Of a stretch of DNA of 64,000 nt, positions 1 through 14,200 are shown in pieces (the stretch's first letter is position 1; the number at the start of each line of letters is the position of its first letter). Source of the stretch: Trichoplusia ni (lineage: Eukaryota > Arthropoda > Insecta > Lepidoptera > Noctuidae). Location: contig NC_039486.1 of assembly GCF_003590095.1 (NCBI RefSeq), positions 6,446,336-6,510,335 on the forward strand, read 5' to 3'. A model generated the notes under the pieces. It was not told the origin of the DNA and did not search any database. It worked only from the letters and a program-made list of their open reading frames with translations. The position numbers and the translations under genes were made by a program.

Positions 1-46
1 GAAGTCTGTGTGAAGCTAGGTTAATAAAGGAATTCCATTAGTTTTT

Positions 47-240
47 TTGAAATCCGCTGCCATGCCCTTCGGAAAAAAACAGCATTCAAGTACTCTTCCC
101 GCTTCGGGTTGTGCGGAAGGGAGTGTCAGACTTAGCCATCTAAAGCACACGCACGTGTGTTCTTTGTTTAATGGGGCTGCGGTAACCCTTTCGGAAAATC
201 TGGCTACCCCGGCAGGCAGCCTAAACGGGACCTAAACGTA
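47..240 (+). repeat. possible transposon-derived fragment
   Basis: This stretch is more GC-rich than its surroundings. It contains a 'gaagggagtgtcagactta' block that resembles the GGGAGTGTCAGACT segment common in lepidopteran interspersed repeats. The 62-codon open frame across it has no recognisable domain, and no splice site ties it to the transporter exon at 621. I read it as degenerate repeat sequence inside an intron. The family was not identified. Confidence 0.3.
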
Positions 241-620
241 CCAAAAAAATACACAAGCTACATAAAGACTTCGTAATTACTTGAGTTCTATTTGAATACA
301 ATCGTCTACCCGCATGCTAGTGTAAAGTGTTGGATATTAGCTGAGGTGTAACTGTATTTTTGGTTTTTCCGCATTTCAATTTAACGAAATAATAATAGGC
401 AAATTTGTATCAGGAAGTCGAGTTGATTATTGATCGATAGTACTTATAAACTAGCATGCAACATTTACCACTTCATCAATACACTCTATCACTAACACAC
501 TAGAATTCAAATTCGAATACATTCTGTTTATAAAATGAAAATCATTTGTTGTATGTATGTTCTAAAATATCATTATTTATACTTCCTTTCAATTTATGAC
601 TTTCTCCATTTTACTTTCAG

Positions 621-1265
621 TTTCTCTTCAAGAAAAAGCTGGCGTTGATGCAGTGGATATCATTAGGCATACTGACAGTTGGATGTATGATAAAGAATTT
701 TGATGCGGCGTCGATACAATCGAAAACTGACAACGATCTATGGTCACAAGTATTTAATATATATTTTCTATCAATTAACTTTCAGAATTTCTGCTCTTGT
801 TTAGCTGGTACCTATAACGAATACCTGCTCAAAACAAAAGGGTCAAACGTCGACATTTTCCTACAGAATGTTTTCATGTATTTAGATTCAGTAATATGTA
901 ACTTCTTTATTTTAATGTTTAAAGGCGAGTTGGGAACCATATTTAACGATTTTGGTTCACTCGTTGACATATTTGTGATTCTCATTACAATAAATAGTGC
1001 TGTAGTAGGTATTGTCACTAGCTTCTTTTTAAAGAATTTAAATTCAATTCTAAAAACGTATGCAAGTGCATTAGAGTTGGTTATAACAGCTGTAGTTTGC
1101 TATGTGCTATTTAATATTGTGATAACAGCATTCACGGTGTTATCAATTTGTCTAGTCAGTATCGCTGTAGCGATGTATTTCAAAAATCCAGTTAGCAATG
1201 TTAATATGAATGTGGCTGATAACAAAGACAAAGTACCCCTTTTAGAAGTAACAACAAATAAATAA
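621..1265 (+). CDS. nucleotide-sugar transporter, last exon (senju/SLC35A-like)
   Basis: This is the terminal exon of a Golgi nucleotide-sugar transporter of the SLC35A type. The insect protein senju, a UDP-galactose transporter, is the closest match I recognise. The exon opens after the acceptor ttactttcag (611-620) and reads FLFKKKLALMQW into 214 residues before TAA at 1263-1265. The family hallmark is LAGTYNEYLLKTKG followed by DIFLQNVFMYLDS. It is followed by several hydrophobic helices (FVILITINSAVVGIV, LELVITAVVCYVLF, VLSICLVSIAVAMYF). The hydrophilic tail ends KVPLLEVTTNK. Such carriers have about ten membrane helices and exchange UDP-sugar for UMP. The N-terminal exons lie upstream of the window. 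Family assignment is firm; the senju subtype and substrate are inferred. Confidence 0.75.
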   Translation, partial: FLFKKKLALMQWISLGILTVGCMIKNFDAASIQSKTDNDLWSQVFNIYFLSINFQNFCSCLAGTYNEYLLKTKGSNVDIFLQNVFMYLDSVICNFFILMFKGELGTIFNDFGSLVDIFVILITINSAVVGIVTSFFLKNLNSILKTYASALELVITAVVCYVLFNIVITAFTVLSICLVSIAVAMYFKNPVSNVNMNVADNKDKVPLLEVTTNK

Positions 1266-4200
1266 TTTAAATCCTAGGTATTAGTGAATGTGTATAGTTT
1301 TGAAAAATTAGTAATCTGCAACTTTTAAAACAGGTTGCTCAAGGATTTTATAAATATTTGACATATAAAATAACCGTATGAAAAAAGTAAGAGATAATTT
1401 TAGCCGTCATAATTTATTCACTGGCCGGTTTCTATATGAATTAATTCTTTAAAATTTTCCCAGCAGAATCTAGCCCCAAATTTACTTGAAACAAACATTA
1501 TTAACTATTGTGTTTATTATTTATCCAGTTATTCTGGCTGCAAAACGCGTTTAAAAGGTCACAATCGGATTCGTGCCATAAATAAATTTAATTATAAGTC
1601 ATGACAATGTCTCAAAATGTATTCAAATCTGTTCACTTTTTAGTTTGTGGAACGGCCGTTTTTATCAAATTTCGTTTATTATTGTTATCTATTATTTTAA
1701 ACGAAATTATCCTCATCACGAGTTTCAATAATAATGTTACATTCGTCGGTTAAAGAAGTGTGATCGTTGCGTGCTTATTAAGAATTATTTTTAATAGAAT
1801 ATTATTACTATTATATTCTGTAATGTATTCTTTATTTATCTCATGTGGAAATTGTTGTATTTTAAAGTAGGAACTTATATCACATGATCTTTTATGACGT
1901 TGTTTTTTTTTTCGGTAAGGGTGAGTGTACGTTGGTTACCAATAGACTAAATATTACAATAATAGACAAAAATATACCTATCAAGTATTTGTACTACGTA
2001 TTTTATATTGTTTAATTAACTACGATTTTATTTTTGTTTTAATAGTGACATAAGTGGCATATAGGTGATGAAACATTGTAGTGATGTGTCGCCTTTTTTC
2101 GTGTAGGTATGTAAACTACACAATGTTTTATACTCAGCTCAACAGGCGGTTAAAATTATTTATATCTGAGGTGCAGTGCAGGCAGGCGGATTGAGTTTAG
2201 AATAGAAGAAATAAACGAGATACCAATATGGTTACAAATTTAGATGCTGCAGTACTAGGACCCAGGGTTGTCATTTGAGGGGGTTTGGGGCCACTACTAC
2301 TAAATGTTAGCTGAAAGCCCCCCCCCCCCCTTACTTTACTAATTAGACTATTGTCCATTTTATCCGGTAATATTGGGGGTCCTTGTCAGATGAGGTTAAT
2401 TTTGCAAAAGACGACAATAAGTCCGTCCCATCTTATGGTCTTGTATGACAAACTGTAACAATTTGTATGAAGTACTGCTGTCACATACTCTATCTGCCTG
2501 TCTGTATATCTAGCCTGCACCTGCTCATGTAGGCACGTTGGATAGGAATGATTAAATTTAGAACTACTTATCTGTAAAAATGTGATAATTCGAATACTAC
2601 TTTAGCTTGGTAGGTAGGTACCTAGTTTTACCGGTAATCGGTATAAAACAGTAATTTAAATTAATGACAGGCAGGTATATCTCGAATGAGAATGAATGGC
2701 CACTGTATGTAACAGATATTAATTTGTACTTGCTTCATATGCAAAGTATCTCGCTTACTCACAAAAGTGGTTTACGTCTGTTTTTGATACGGTTCTCGAT
2801 TCCGTCCAGAAATTTTAATATCAAATAAAAAAAAGATCGATTAGCAATCGGGTTATGTGAAGATGGACCGTACGTCCAAATCGTGCCTCTGCACGAATTA
2901 GCGCTGTGTCGGGTTCTAGAGTATCAACTCGATCTCAATTCGGGTGAAACAAAATTCGATTCTATCGGAAGTAAGCTTACAGTTATTTTTTATTCGAGGT
3001 ATATTTAGTATGACTACTTTTCTCCATTTTGTTTATTATCCTAAAGTAATGACATTAACGAGTCACAAATGCGTATTGAAATAATTTTAAGGTTTGATTG
3101 TATTTTTAAATTAAAAAAAAAAAACATTTTATTTTAGCTAACACAGTATTGATAGTTGGCAATCGTGGTCAAAAAGTGTAAGTTGTTACAATAACTAGGT
3201 ATAAATAGTAAACTCCCAGTTACTCAACTATTAATCTAGAATCTTTTGCGTTATTGTAACAACAAATATCAGGACTATCTAAATAGTAAATTATATAACT
3301 AAAAACTGAAACTTTTGCACACGACTGTACGTGAAATATACGAGTTTATAATTTATCAGTAAAGCACGCTTGCATTTTTATTGTAATGCATGTGACAAGT
3401 AAGTGGAGTCAGATTTATAGGCCAAGGTGACGTCTGTCTGTATCATTTTGTTTTGTCTATTCAGAACTTGGTATAGTATACCTACATTGTGAAACACGTT
3501 ACTAAATTTATGCAATCTGTTCAAACCATACAAGTTACGAGTAGTACACGTAATATCACAAAGGTGGTATTGACGTTTAATAACTGGGGCATTACAATTT
3601 GAATATAATTTTTCTTTTGTCGAAAAGCATTTAGATTAACCCTTATAACTCTCGTTTCTATAGAAATAATCTAAATAAATGGGAGTCGTGCCTAATGTGA
3701 TGGATATAGCTCAAGGCTTTCTAGACTTAGGTCGGTGATTAACATAATATCATCGCAACAGGAAACGGGTTAGCTGACATTATCAGTAAAGCTGAATATC
3801 TATAACAAAATACTTTAGTTACGCAACTATATAGTGCTTGGGATGACTACAATGGAATAGACATGAGCATAATTGTGTCATGTTCAATGTCTACCATTCA
3901 ATCACAACATGCATTTCAGAGCATTTCCAACGATTTAATTTGTTTTAATATTTGGCACATTTTTATCATATGAATTTCGAATTAAACCATTTATACAAAA
4001 ATATTTTTACTGGTTTCTTGGCCGTTTAAAGTTAAACACAATTTGTCTCAGTTAATTATGAATGTATAATATACATCCAAAGAATTGATATTTAGTTATT
4101 CATAACATTCAAATACATTTAAGTATTATGTGTGGTAGAGATTTTCGTGTACTCTTTATGTTAGATATATTTAAGTTTATTGACCGATAACTGTGTAAAT

Positions 4201-5189
4201 ATTTGACTTAAGAATTATTTTTATTGTTTCGTTTTTTTTTTGTATGCACATCTATTTGTCATGATTAAGCACAATACATTATGATTTATGAATTTTGCAT
4301 GAACTGTTGTGCCACCCATGACAGTGCCTGTATTATGAAGCCCTTGATACATGACTGTTGCCATTGCAAAAGCGAGATGACAGACTTAACTTCGCATAAC
4401 TAGGTCTCGCTCAGACAATGACAGCGCCCTGTTTAAAGAGTTCATAGTATGCGCGCTAAAAGCCCAATGATTGTAAATTAAGTATATTATGTTATTAAAT
4501 TCCTGCAAAGTGAAGCTTGCATTACAGTGTAGTAAACCAATTCATCACAAACAAAATAAAGAGACAATTTTAAATAGACTTTTATTTACACACTATAGTT
4601 TACATACTTTAACAAAAGCACTTCTTTCAATTTATACCTATTTAATAGTTACAATCACAACAAGTCAATAATTTAAAAATAAAAGTACATTATCACATCT
4701 GGCTGCACTTAGAATATAATTATTTATTTATTATTTGTCAAAAACTGTTGTTTGTATCACAATTCTTTAACTGATCTGTTTTCAATACATGCAAGTGCAG
4801 TTCACCAATTCTTCTAGATAATACAATTTCCCTATTGGAACTTCTTAGTCTGTAAGTATCTGGGTCCCTTCCTTTCCTGCCTTTTAGACTATTGCACTTG
4901 AGACACTTTAGTTACTAACAATACAAACTAATAAACATAGAAAAAAAACAATAATACTATAATGAAAGTATAAGATAACTGCATAACATTGTACTAAATT
5001 TATCTAACTTGAACTATAAGCATGAGAGTGCCAAGTGTTAGGAGTCCAAAAATGTGGTGTTATTATTATTTAATGTCAAGATAGTTTTTAAAAAAATGAT
5101 TGCAGTGTATTAAATATTGAAATAATGTTGTATTTGGTAAGTAGGTACAATGTAATACATGATCATATTTCATCAGATCACCAGGTAAG
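1266..5189. other. 3' UTR and gene-free interval
   Basis: This interval holds no open frame with recognisable homology. The first part is presumably the transporter 3' UTR. The rest is AT-rich sequence with a C13 run at 2318-2330 and an A-rich run near 3112-3124. The far end is the downstream region of the minus-strand AMPK beta gene. Small open frames here (for example 4489-4671) are low-complexity chance frames. Confidence 0.6.
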
Positions 5190-7658
5190 TTAAATGGGTT
5201 TGTAGAGCAGTGTAGTGACGTACTTCTTTCTGTATCGATGGGTTGCGGATAATACCATAACGCCGTCTTTTATAGACAAGGCGTAAAGATGATTTAACAT
5301 CACATGATTTGGTTCAGGTAACAATGTTGGTTCACACTGGAAATGCAAAAAAAATAGTTTTCGCTATTACTGGATTTAAAAAAAAGATTTAGTTTTGTAA
5401 TTTCACCTTTAGATAACATTTTGATGTGAGAATAGACATAAATAAAATAATTAATTAAAGACACATATGCGAGTTCTGTATATTACTCAAAAAATGTATT
5501 GAAAAAGCATTATATCTTAAAGGTATAACTTTACCCAGTAAAGTCTTAGATTAAAATAACACTAAGTTATATAATATCTTGTTATTATGATAAATAATAC
5601 TTATACTCACAGACAAAGGAGTGTCCTTGTTAAGGATAACTTGTAGCAAGTGAGGTGGAAGAATAGGCGGGCCAGAAACCTTTTCCCAGGGCTTTGACTG
5701 AGGTATATCCTGAAAAATAAATGATAAAAATATTAAACTCATGAAATACTAAAATAGTTTCTATTTCAAGTCTATACATACTGTTTGGCTTGATTATAAG
5801 TGAAAAGGACTTCTACAGTATACATACATTGTTCATAAAAACAGTTAACTAAGGAGGAAAAAACAATTTATGAGCAAACAGTTGATGTTCACTACCAGTT
5901 TCAGAAATGTAATCAATTTCATCCATATCAGTGTTCAGTGAACATAAATATGATTTGTTGACACAAAACTGAAGAAAAATAGATTATCTTTCGCTTCATC
6001 AGCCTATGCAACTTAAACATATAGAAATGTAAAAATACCTGTGAATACTCAGTTTGAGCACTACTATGAATCCCTTCACTATCCTTAGCAAGGGCTTGAA
6101 AAACTTCAAAGTCAGACATTTTTACCGTTACCAAGTTATTTTTACTACCCATTCCATTGTCTACAACCTTCTGTAACAAAAGAAATATTGTCATTGATCA
6201 CATTATATTTTACATCAATAAGATTCACATTTAATTGACATGATGAATGAAGAAGATGCTTGATAGAAATTAGGAAAAATATTTCATTAGAAAGATTGAG
6301 AATATCTGAAATTTCTAAACTCTAATTAAACTCAATAGTTACATAAGTAATAGAAACATTTCCTGGGTTCATTAATTAATTTCCTCAAAATGCTAAATTA
6401 GGTCACAAACTCACAACAAATTAGCTAGACATCCTACTTACTTAACTTCTATGACATACAAGCTTAAATAATGTTCTAACATTAAGTACACAAATTATTT
6501 AGCCATACTGTCAAGGTTCTTACAATTACACATCAATACACGCATGCTTACAACAACTGATAGGAAGCAATAAGAGACATGCAAATATAAATATTACATC
6601 ACTTGTATCCCCACTTGGTTGAATAAGGTTGTATACCGATTTTGTAGAACAAAAGGTTATATGACCAAAGAGGTGATTTAAAAAGTTACTAAGCTATAAT
6701 ATTATTGACTATGACTTTGATTTTCAAGCCTATAATTATTGAATAAAATTAAGATCAAGGCAAATACAGGATTAGTTTAGTAAGTCTAATAGTTTAGTTT
6801 AAATGCATAAACTAACATTTGATAGTCAGTAGTTAAGCTGAAGTTGAGTTGTATAAGAAAAAGTCGTTACTCTGTTCTTGGCCATTAACTATAATCGTCA
6901 TTTGAATCCAACTTGAACAGAATCTAATTCAGAATTTAAATTAATCTTGATGGATGGAATATTGTGAATTTTGTAATTGTTCAAAATGGATGTTGAGTAG
7001 TTGAGTGACGGTATCATATAAAATGTATTACTACTACATACCACAGTAGGATCATGTCGCCATTCACCATCTACAAAATACTTATATTGGTGTTCACCTT
7101 CAGGTAAATCAATTATAGTCACAAAGTCTCCATGGGACTTGACCATGGGGATTGTCTTCCACTCAGTAAAAGTTCCGCTAATGTACACCTGAAAATGCAG
7201 ATAGTTAAATCACTAGTGTTACAATTTTATGGTTATCATAATAAATAATAATGTGTGTTGTAATTTCATCTAAGTTCATTATTATACCATGCAAAAAAAT
7301 ACAGTTACTGTAGCCATAATAATATGATACTTGCCTGTTTGCCTCCTCCTTCCCACTTAAAAACAGTAGGCAAAACTTTAACATCATCAATAAGCTTAGT
7401 ACTTTCGGTCAACGTATTTGATCTTTCGCGCGGCCCGGTATACTCCACATCACTTTCCGGAACAGCCTTAGTGTAGTATGGTGCTCCATCTTCAATGTTA
7501 TTTTCGTCATCACGACCGCCACGGTCGTCATCAACCTTTTTATCAAATGTAAACGCTTCTCCTTCTTTAGCAGGTGAAGAGGGCCCTACGTCAGGTACCT
7601 TCGTCACAGGGTCGCTTCCGTGCCATTCTTTAGGCTGATTACTCCCTGCGTTTCCCAT
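5190..7658 (-). CDS. AMPKbeta: AMP-activated protein kinase subunit beta
   Basis: This is the regulatory and scaffold subunit of the AMPK heterotrimer, the cytosolic energy sensor (alicorn in Drosophila). Five minus-strand exons join without frame errors: 7658-7335, 7188-7042, 6170-6039, 5709-5611 and 5336-5190, giving 282 aa. The N-terminus MGNAGSN fits N-myristoylation at Gly2. Residues about 105-155 form the glycogen-binding CBM48 module (VYISGTFTEW, LPEGEHQYKYFVDGEW). The two carbohydrate-contacting tryptophans fall at about 118 and 151. Ser126 matches the drug- and autophosphorylation-linked Ser108 of mammalian beta-1. The C-terminal alpha/gamma-binding domain (GPPILPPHLLQVILNKDT ... YVTTLLYKPI) is complete. 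Intron 1 starts with GC instead of GT (CAG/GCAAGT at 7335/7334). The gene is head to head with the SLC36 transporter. Confidence 0.95.
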
Positions 7659-8202
7659 TGTTTAATGAAAATACACAACGAAAAGCCTTTTGTTACATAG
7701 GTGCGAAGTAACTTCTCGTACAATTTCTTTGCGCGAACTCGATTTGTGATGTGATTTATGACATATGAGTGACACTTGACAGATTGTATCTGTAATGTCA
7801 TTGAGAGTAGAGTTGTGACTTGGAAAGAACAATAGACAATAAGCTATTGTTTTCGGTGTTAGCTCTTGAATTATTTTGTTACATTCTGGGTAGTTAAAAA
7901 ATAAGGTAATAGAAAATTTAGCTCGTATATCTCATGGTTAAGATATTTTATGTAAATGAAAGAAAGAAATATAATGAATTCAAAACTTGCATTGGTATCT
8001 TTATATTATCAGCGAGATTGGCCCGAGTACTGCACTGTGCTAACATCACTATACGGTGACGACATGAAGTATTCATTTCAAATATTCAATACACCACACT
8101 TGAGTCTGACACTTCATTCCATTGTGATAAGGGTGACTGTGAAGCGTATGGCTCTGCATAATAATTTTTATTAAAGTACATATAAGCATAAAAGTATAAA
8201 TA
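7659..8202. promoter_or_regulatory. shared upstream region of AMPK beta and SLC36 genes
   Basis: The start codons of two divergent genes are 544 bp apart, so both promoters and 5' UTRs should lie here unless a distant 5' exon exists. I saw no clear TATA box. The 72-codon plus-strand frame at 7956-8174 has no recognisable domain and is probably 5' leader sequence. The promoter assignment follows from geometry alone. Confidence 0.5.
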
Positions 8203-11200
8203 ATGAACGATGAAAAGCAACCACTGCTCACGGGACCCAGCAATACAGTTGATAATCTTGAACAACCAGTAGAATTAGTGACAGACCCAGTTTCGACTTC
8301 TAGTGAGAAACCCAAAGGTGACTACCACCCAGCTTCAGAAAGATGTTTAGAACATCCAACTTCCAACTTCGATACTCTCATTCACCTTCTAAAAGCAAAT
8401 ATTGGCACTGGAATTTTAGCAATGCCAGATGCTTTTAAAAATGCAGGTCTTGTACTTGGTAAGTGTTTACATTGTTCTTGTTTACATATATACAAATTAT
8501 TGATCGAATCTTGAATTGAACGATATCTGATTTAATTGATAAATAATTCATTAGTCAATATGAAAAAAAATGTTGAACTTGTTTGTTCATATCGTTTCAA
8601 TTGAGTAATTTAATATTTAAAATGAAAATTAATATAAATAATAAAAAAAGTTATATTGATCTTTGCTCAATAATTAATTTTAACTAATTTAATCTGAATT
8701 CTAGGTACTATACATTTTTGCAAACATTTAATTTAATATTTGGTTTATTATACTAATCAGCAATTTCTCCAACCAGGTGTATTTGGTACATTACTAATGG
8801 GTGCAATATGCACTCATTGCATGCATGTGCTAGTGTCATGTGCACATGAACTATGCATCAGAAGTCAGAAGCCTTCATTAAGCTTTTCCGATGTAGTTGA
8901 AGACTCTTTCGCATCAGGTCCTGTTTCCTTAAGGCCATATGCTAAAACAATGCGGTAAGTGTTAGTACTTAACTTAATATTTTTTTCATAATAATAATAA
9001 CTGACAAAGTTGAGTTTCACGCAAATAAACCATTTATTTAATCTATTAGCATGATTATCTAGCTTAGCAATTTTATGGAATAAAAAAAAAATACCAAATT
9101 TAGCTTTTTTTACTTAGACAGGAGCAATGAAATACTTTCTTTTAATAATTTAGGACAGTTTCTTTAAATAATGAAAAATAGTAATTATTTTCTTTTACAA
9201 TATTATGACTTGTCTTATAATTAAAACGAAATTGTTTAGTTAGACATATAAAGAAATACATAAACACTAGTTATTATCTAATTGCACTGGAAACTGCAAT
9301 TATATAACATCTGCTGTATGACCTCATACTTTGCACCCAACTGTATGACACAGCATCCCATGTAATCAATATTGAATATATTAACATTTAGTAGACCAGT
9401 ACAAATCAATTAAAATATGTTTTTGCAATGAGTCAAATCAGGAAGTACTGATCATTATGTATAACATATACATACATACAAAAAAAAGTTGCGCCGGCAT
9501 ATTTGACACAACAAAAATCTACGCATCGATTTCAATCTCTCTCTGGCGACGCATGCATATTAAATAATCGCTATACGGACCCATAGACATCTATGTGTTT
9601 GCAAAAAGATCATCGTTTCAAAGATTAAAAATCGTCTTGTCACAAATTGAAATGCTAGCAAATAAAGTTTCAAATGTGTTCAAATAACACACATCTAAAA
9701 TTTCCTCTCATAGTAATTAGGTGTATTTGTTATCATTTAGGAATATTACTAGCAAACAATAAATGTCTCTGCATTTCATTGATTAACTTGAAGATGTACA
9801 GATTTACAGGCAAACAATAATATTTTGATACAAAGGATGTTTTATTATACACATGTATGTCATCTGTTACCTGTTTAGCAATACATATTCTAGCGATGAC
9901 CCACTTGAGCATTTACTTTTACTAAAACAACGCGTTAAATTCTGTTTTGATCATTATCCAGATATCGCAAAAGACAGAGAGGTTAAGAAGAGAAAGGGGG
10001 AGGACTTTGCCCAGCAGGGGGATCTAAAACAAGCTATATAAAAAAGACATCGATTATTTCCTCGAAATTTTGCACGAGCTTGGGCGATGTTCGAGGTCCG
10101 ATATTTCGATAAAAACAAATGTTAGAGGTTACTTTTCGCGAAAAGTTTACTCATTACAAGCATTTCGCCGAGCATTCTCACGATATTACATAACGAGGGA
10201 ATGCTCTAATGTATCCGCCATTCATCAATACCGATCGATACCCATCTATATCGATCAAAAAATTGCTAAGTTTCATGACGTATTTATGCAGGGATCTACC
10301 AACAAAATGAATCGCTCGTTTTAAATGTATTAAATGGCTATTAAAAAACAATCTGAATAAATAATCTGTATTCTTTCGTTTTAAAAATCACCGGTAAGCG
10401 TTAAATTTGCAGCCCTATTTTCCAGTAAGAAAATAAATTGCTGAAAAACTTTCTTTAGACCGGAATAAATTCCTTTACTTATAATATAGTAAACATATAT
10501 TGCAATGAACTGGGTCATTTGTCCGTCTGGCGTAAGCGCAGTGCTTAGCGGTTGCAAGCCCTAGATTCGTATTTTAGGTCGAAGTGGCAAACGAATACCG
10601 GGTCGGGTCACTTTCTTGGAAAATTCTAAGCGACTGCAACTTACTGTTTTATTCAGACCATACAGATAAACAAATTTCACGCAAATTGTCTGCTAAACTT
10701 GCTAAAGGTTTAATATTTTAAGCCGTGCGTAATATTTTTAAAGTATTGTGAAATAACCTGCCGACCTTGGAAAATATAGCTTTGCTGATCGCATGATCTC
10801 TTGTTAATAATATTTTTCTTAACTTATATGCCTAAACAATAATAACAATAAATGAACTAAAACTAAAAAAAGCTTTACAAAATCTAGTACTTATTTGGGT
10901 AATATAGGTACCTCTGATAACAAAAAAAAATCTTATAAAAAAATAGTATGTAAATTAAACATGATTTCGGGTTTTCTCGTTAACACCAGTATCACGATAA
11001 ATAAATGGTTTATGTACAGCATGTCTGGCATGAGTTGATAAGCATAATTAAAATTTATTTATTTACACTTACGACAATATTTATTGTTTCAGGAATATTG
11101 TCAATGTATTTCTGGTAATAACACAATTGGGATTTTGCTGTGTTTACTTTCTATTTGTTGCCACTAACCTTCAAGACACAATGCATTTTTTCCATATAAA

Positions 11201-14200
11201 TTTAAGTGTACATGTGTACTTGGCTTTATTATTCCCGCCGATACTCGCCCTGGCTGTGGTGAAGAACTTAAAGTACCTGACTCCAGTATCTCTGATAGCC
11301 TCTATAATGACCGCTTGGGGCCTTGTGATAACATTTTACTACATATTTCAAGATTTGCCTCCTACCAATACTGTGAAAGCATTTTCTAGTTGGCATCAAC
11401 TGCCTTTATATTTTGGGACGGCTATATATGCGTTTGAAGGCATAGGAGTGGTGAGTTTTGTTTCGTATTTATTGTAGCAATTTAATCTTACTGATATGTA
11501 TAAGTCACTAATAGCTAAAGCAGCTTTTTCTGTAACATATTTACTAACCCTAACCGGTAGTTAATTACAGATCTAGGTCTTGTTACATCATATCATGTTA
11601 AAACCATTATATTTCCCATCTGTTTTCGATATAGAACATCTCGTCACAATACTCGCAAACAACACAACTGTCGTCTTATTGAACAGCAATAATAATAACC
11701 GAGTATTTTATACGGCTTGGTTAATTCATCAGCTTGGGCGTTGACCAATATATTCCAGGAAATGGGGTTCCATAACAGTTTGTAAGAATTCATAAATCGA
11801 TGGCCAGTCGTCGTCTAGTCGGTCGTTGTTCAGAAATATTTCATTACCGACATGCTCGCATTCTTCGCATTTCTGTCTGTATTCACAACTACCTATATTA
11901 TAGGGATAGAGGCGTAGAAATTAATAAAGCACAAATTACAAATAGTATAATCATTTCAAAGAAATTATTTTATTGAACGACAAGTTCGTGACTCTGCATG
12001 TCATTCTAAAATCAAGCTGTATTGCTTTTAAATGTTAAATGCGGGTAGGTCGATTTTTATTACTTTTCCCCATAGACAAACGCGGTAAAACAAAACAAAT
12101 AACGAACTTTTATATAAATAAAATATTAATTCAAGTTCCTAAAAGCGAGATTCCATTTCGGGCATTTCCAAATAACTAGGTCAATAAAAATGCGGGGATT
12201 TTATCGCAGAAACACAGTGCTATGTAACAGCGTAGGTAATAACATAATCCGGGCTTATAGAGATGTTTCACATGTGGGTATATTATTGTTCCGTTATAAA
12301 CAGCGATATTTGAGAGATGAAGTAAAAATAATCTAGTTCTCACCGTGTAACGAACCTTGACTTATTGCAAAATAACAGTAAGTAACGTCTGTTACGTATT
12401 ATGTAAACAGTTAGATGCATTTCTCAGACATTCCTGCACAGTTAGCGACCTTGCAACTGTTTGTTGTTCGTCTAGACAGTAAACAAATAAAATGAGAACA
12501 ACTACAGTCTTGCTGGCACCGTTAGCAAAAGATATTAGCAATTTTTTGGACCAAATGTAACCACCGATTAAGGAAAAATGTTGGTACCGCTACGGTGCTT
12601 AAATTTGTAGACTAAAGGTTAGATACATTTGTCTCGGCATTTTCCTAAGGAACAACAGACGTTTTGACCATTTATTAGACGATGCCGACAGCTATCCAAT
12701 TTAGATCCATTGTAGCACAAATGTTCAATACTGTAATTTAGTTTCCGTTTGTGCAAAAGCAATTGTGAACTTCCTGTTTATTGAGTTCACAGAGATGAGA
12801 TTAAAATATACCAAAAACAAAAGGTTATAATTTCACTAATTCAATTAATTTATATCATTATCTGTTTTTGCGATAACCCCAAGCTGGCTACAAAATCAAC
12901 GCTGGGTTTGGGCTTAGTTCATAGGCGCCCAGTTGTGAACGACTTATCAGAAGTCATTGTACTTTTATGATACATTACATTCACATCCGTACCACGTGTT
13001 TCAGAAAAAAACAAAGACTTTTTCAATAAACATTTCCACGCTCATTTATCATTCATGAGACAGCCTACACTTTATTTACTTTGTTAACTTAATTAAAATT
13101 ATCTCTTGTAATTATTTCAAAGGAATCTGTCATAATAATATCGTTGACTAATTGCAGATCTTACCTTTAGAGAATAATATGAAAACGCCAGAGGACTTTG
13201 GCGGTTGGAACGGAGTGCTGAACACAGGCATGGTGATCGTGGCCTGTTTGTATACAGCCATTGGATTTTTCGGCTATTTGAAGTACGGTGAACGTGTACA
13301 AGGAAGCATAACTCTTAACCTGCCGAACTCTTTGTAAGTTCGCATCTCTTAAATGCTCGTATATCAAGAGTACGAACTACTACTATTCATGGGCGTAGCC
13401 ACTCTGGGACAAGATGGGACGATTGCCCCACCCTGGCACTGACCTATAATGAGCTTAATTAACAACAATAATAATATGTGTAAGCAAATTACAAAAAAAA
13501 AGGATATGGAAATGGCGGATCTGATCAAGATTTCGGAAATGCTATTTTATCCCACGGCTCTCGCTATTTTTCTTGCCCAGCCATGTCCGACTGTCCAATA
13601 GAACGATCATTCAGTATACAGCGGGTGAAAATTTGCGTCGCTTAAGCATGAGCGAAAATAGTCTCTAGATAGGTTGACTGCTGCCCCACCCTGATCCCAT
13701 GGCTGGCTACGCTCATGCTACTATTATATTTTACAAGGCAAAGCATTTGAGTTTCTTTAGTATGTACGTTATCTCTTCACACTCAAACGGCTGGACAGAT
13801 TTCGATAAAATTTGGTACCTGTCACCTTGGATTAACACAGGCATAAGCCATGAGCAAAAGCTGGTTTCAAAGAAATGATATGAGCCTATAAATTTCGTAG
13901 ACAATTTTCCCCTTGTCTGATTGATGCACATTGCTGAAGACAATCTTATATGGCATGATTAATTTATTTTTTAGTAAGTGGAAGTATTTCATGGGATGCC
14001 TTGCCAGAAACGCTATTTAAATTTTTAAAACTATAAAAATGTTGCATAAGGGATACATTCATAAATAATTACAGTACAGATAATTAAGATGTCAATTTCA
14101 ATAATTATGGTATACTAGGATTACAATATAAACTTTCCATACATAATCATTCACGCTTATTGTTTGCAACAAGATTATGTAATCAGATATTAATTATTTA

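Noticed and set aside
2318..2330. C13 run as a functional element
   Set aside because: A simple homopolymer in gene-free DNA, with no adjacent structure.
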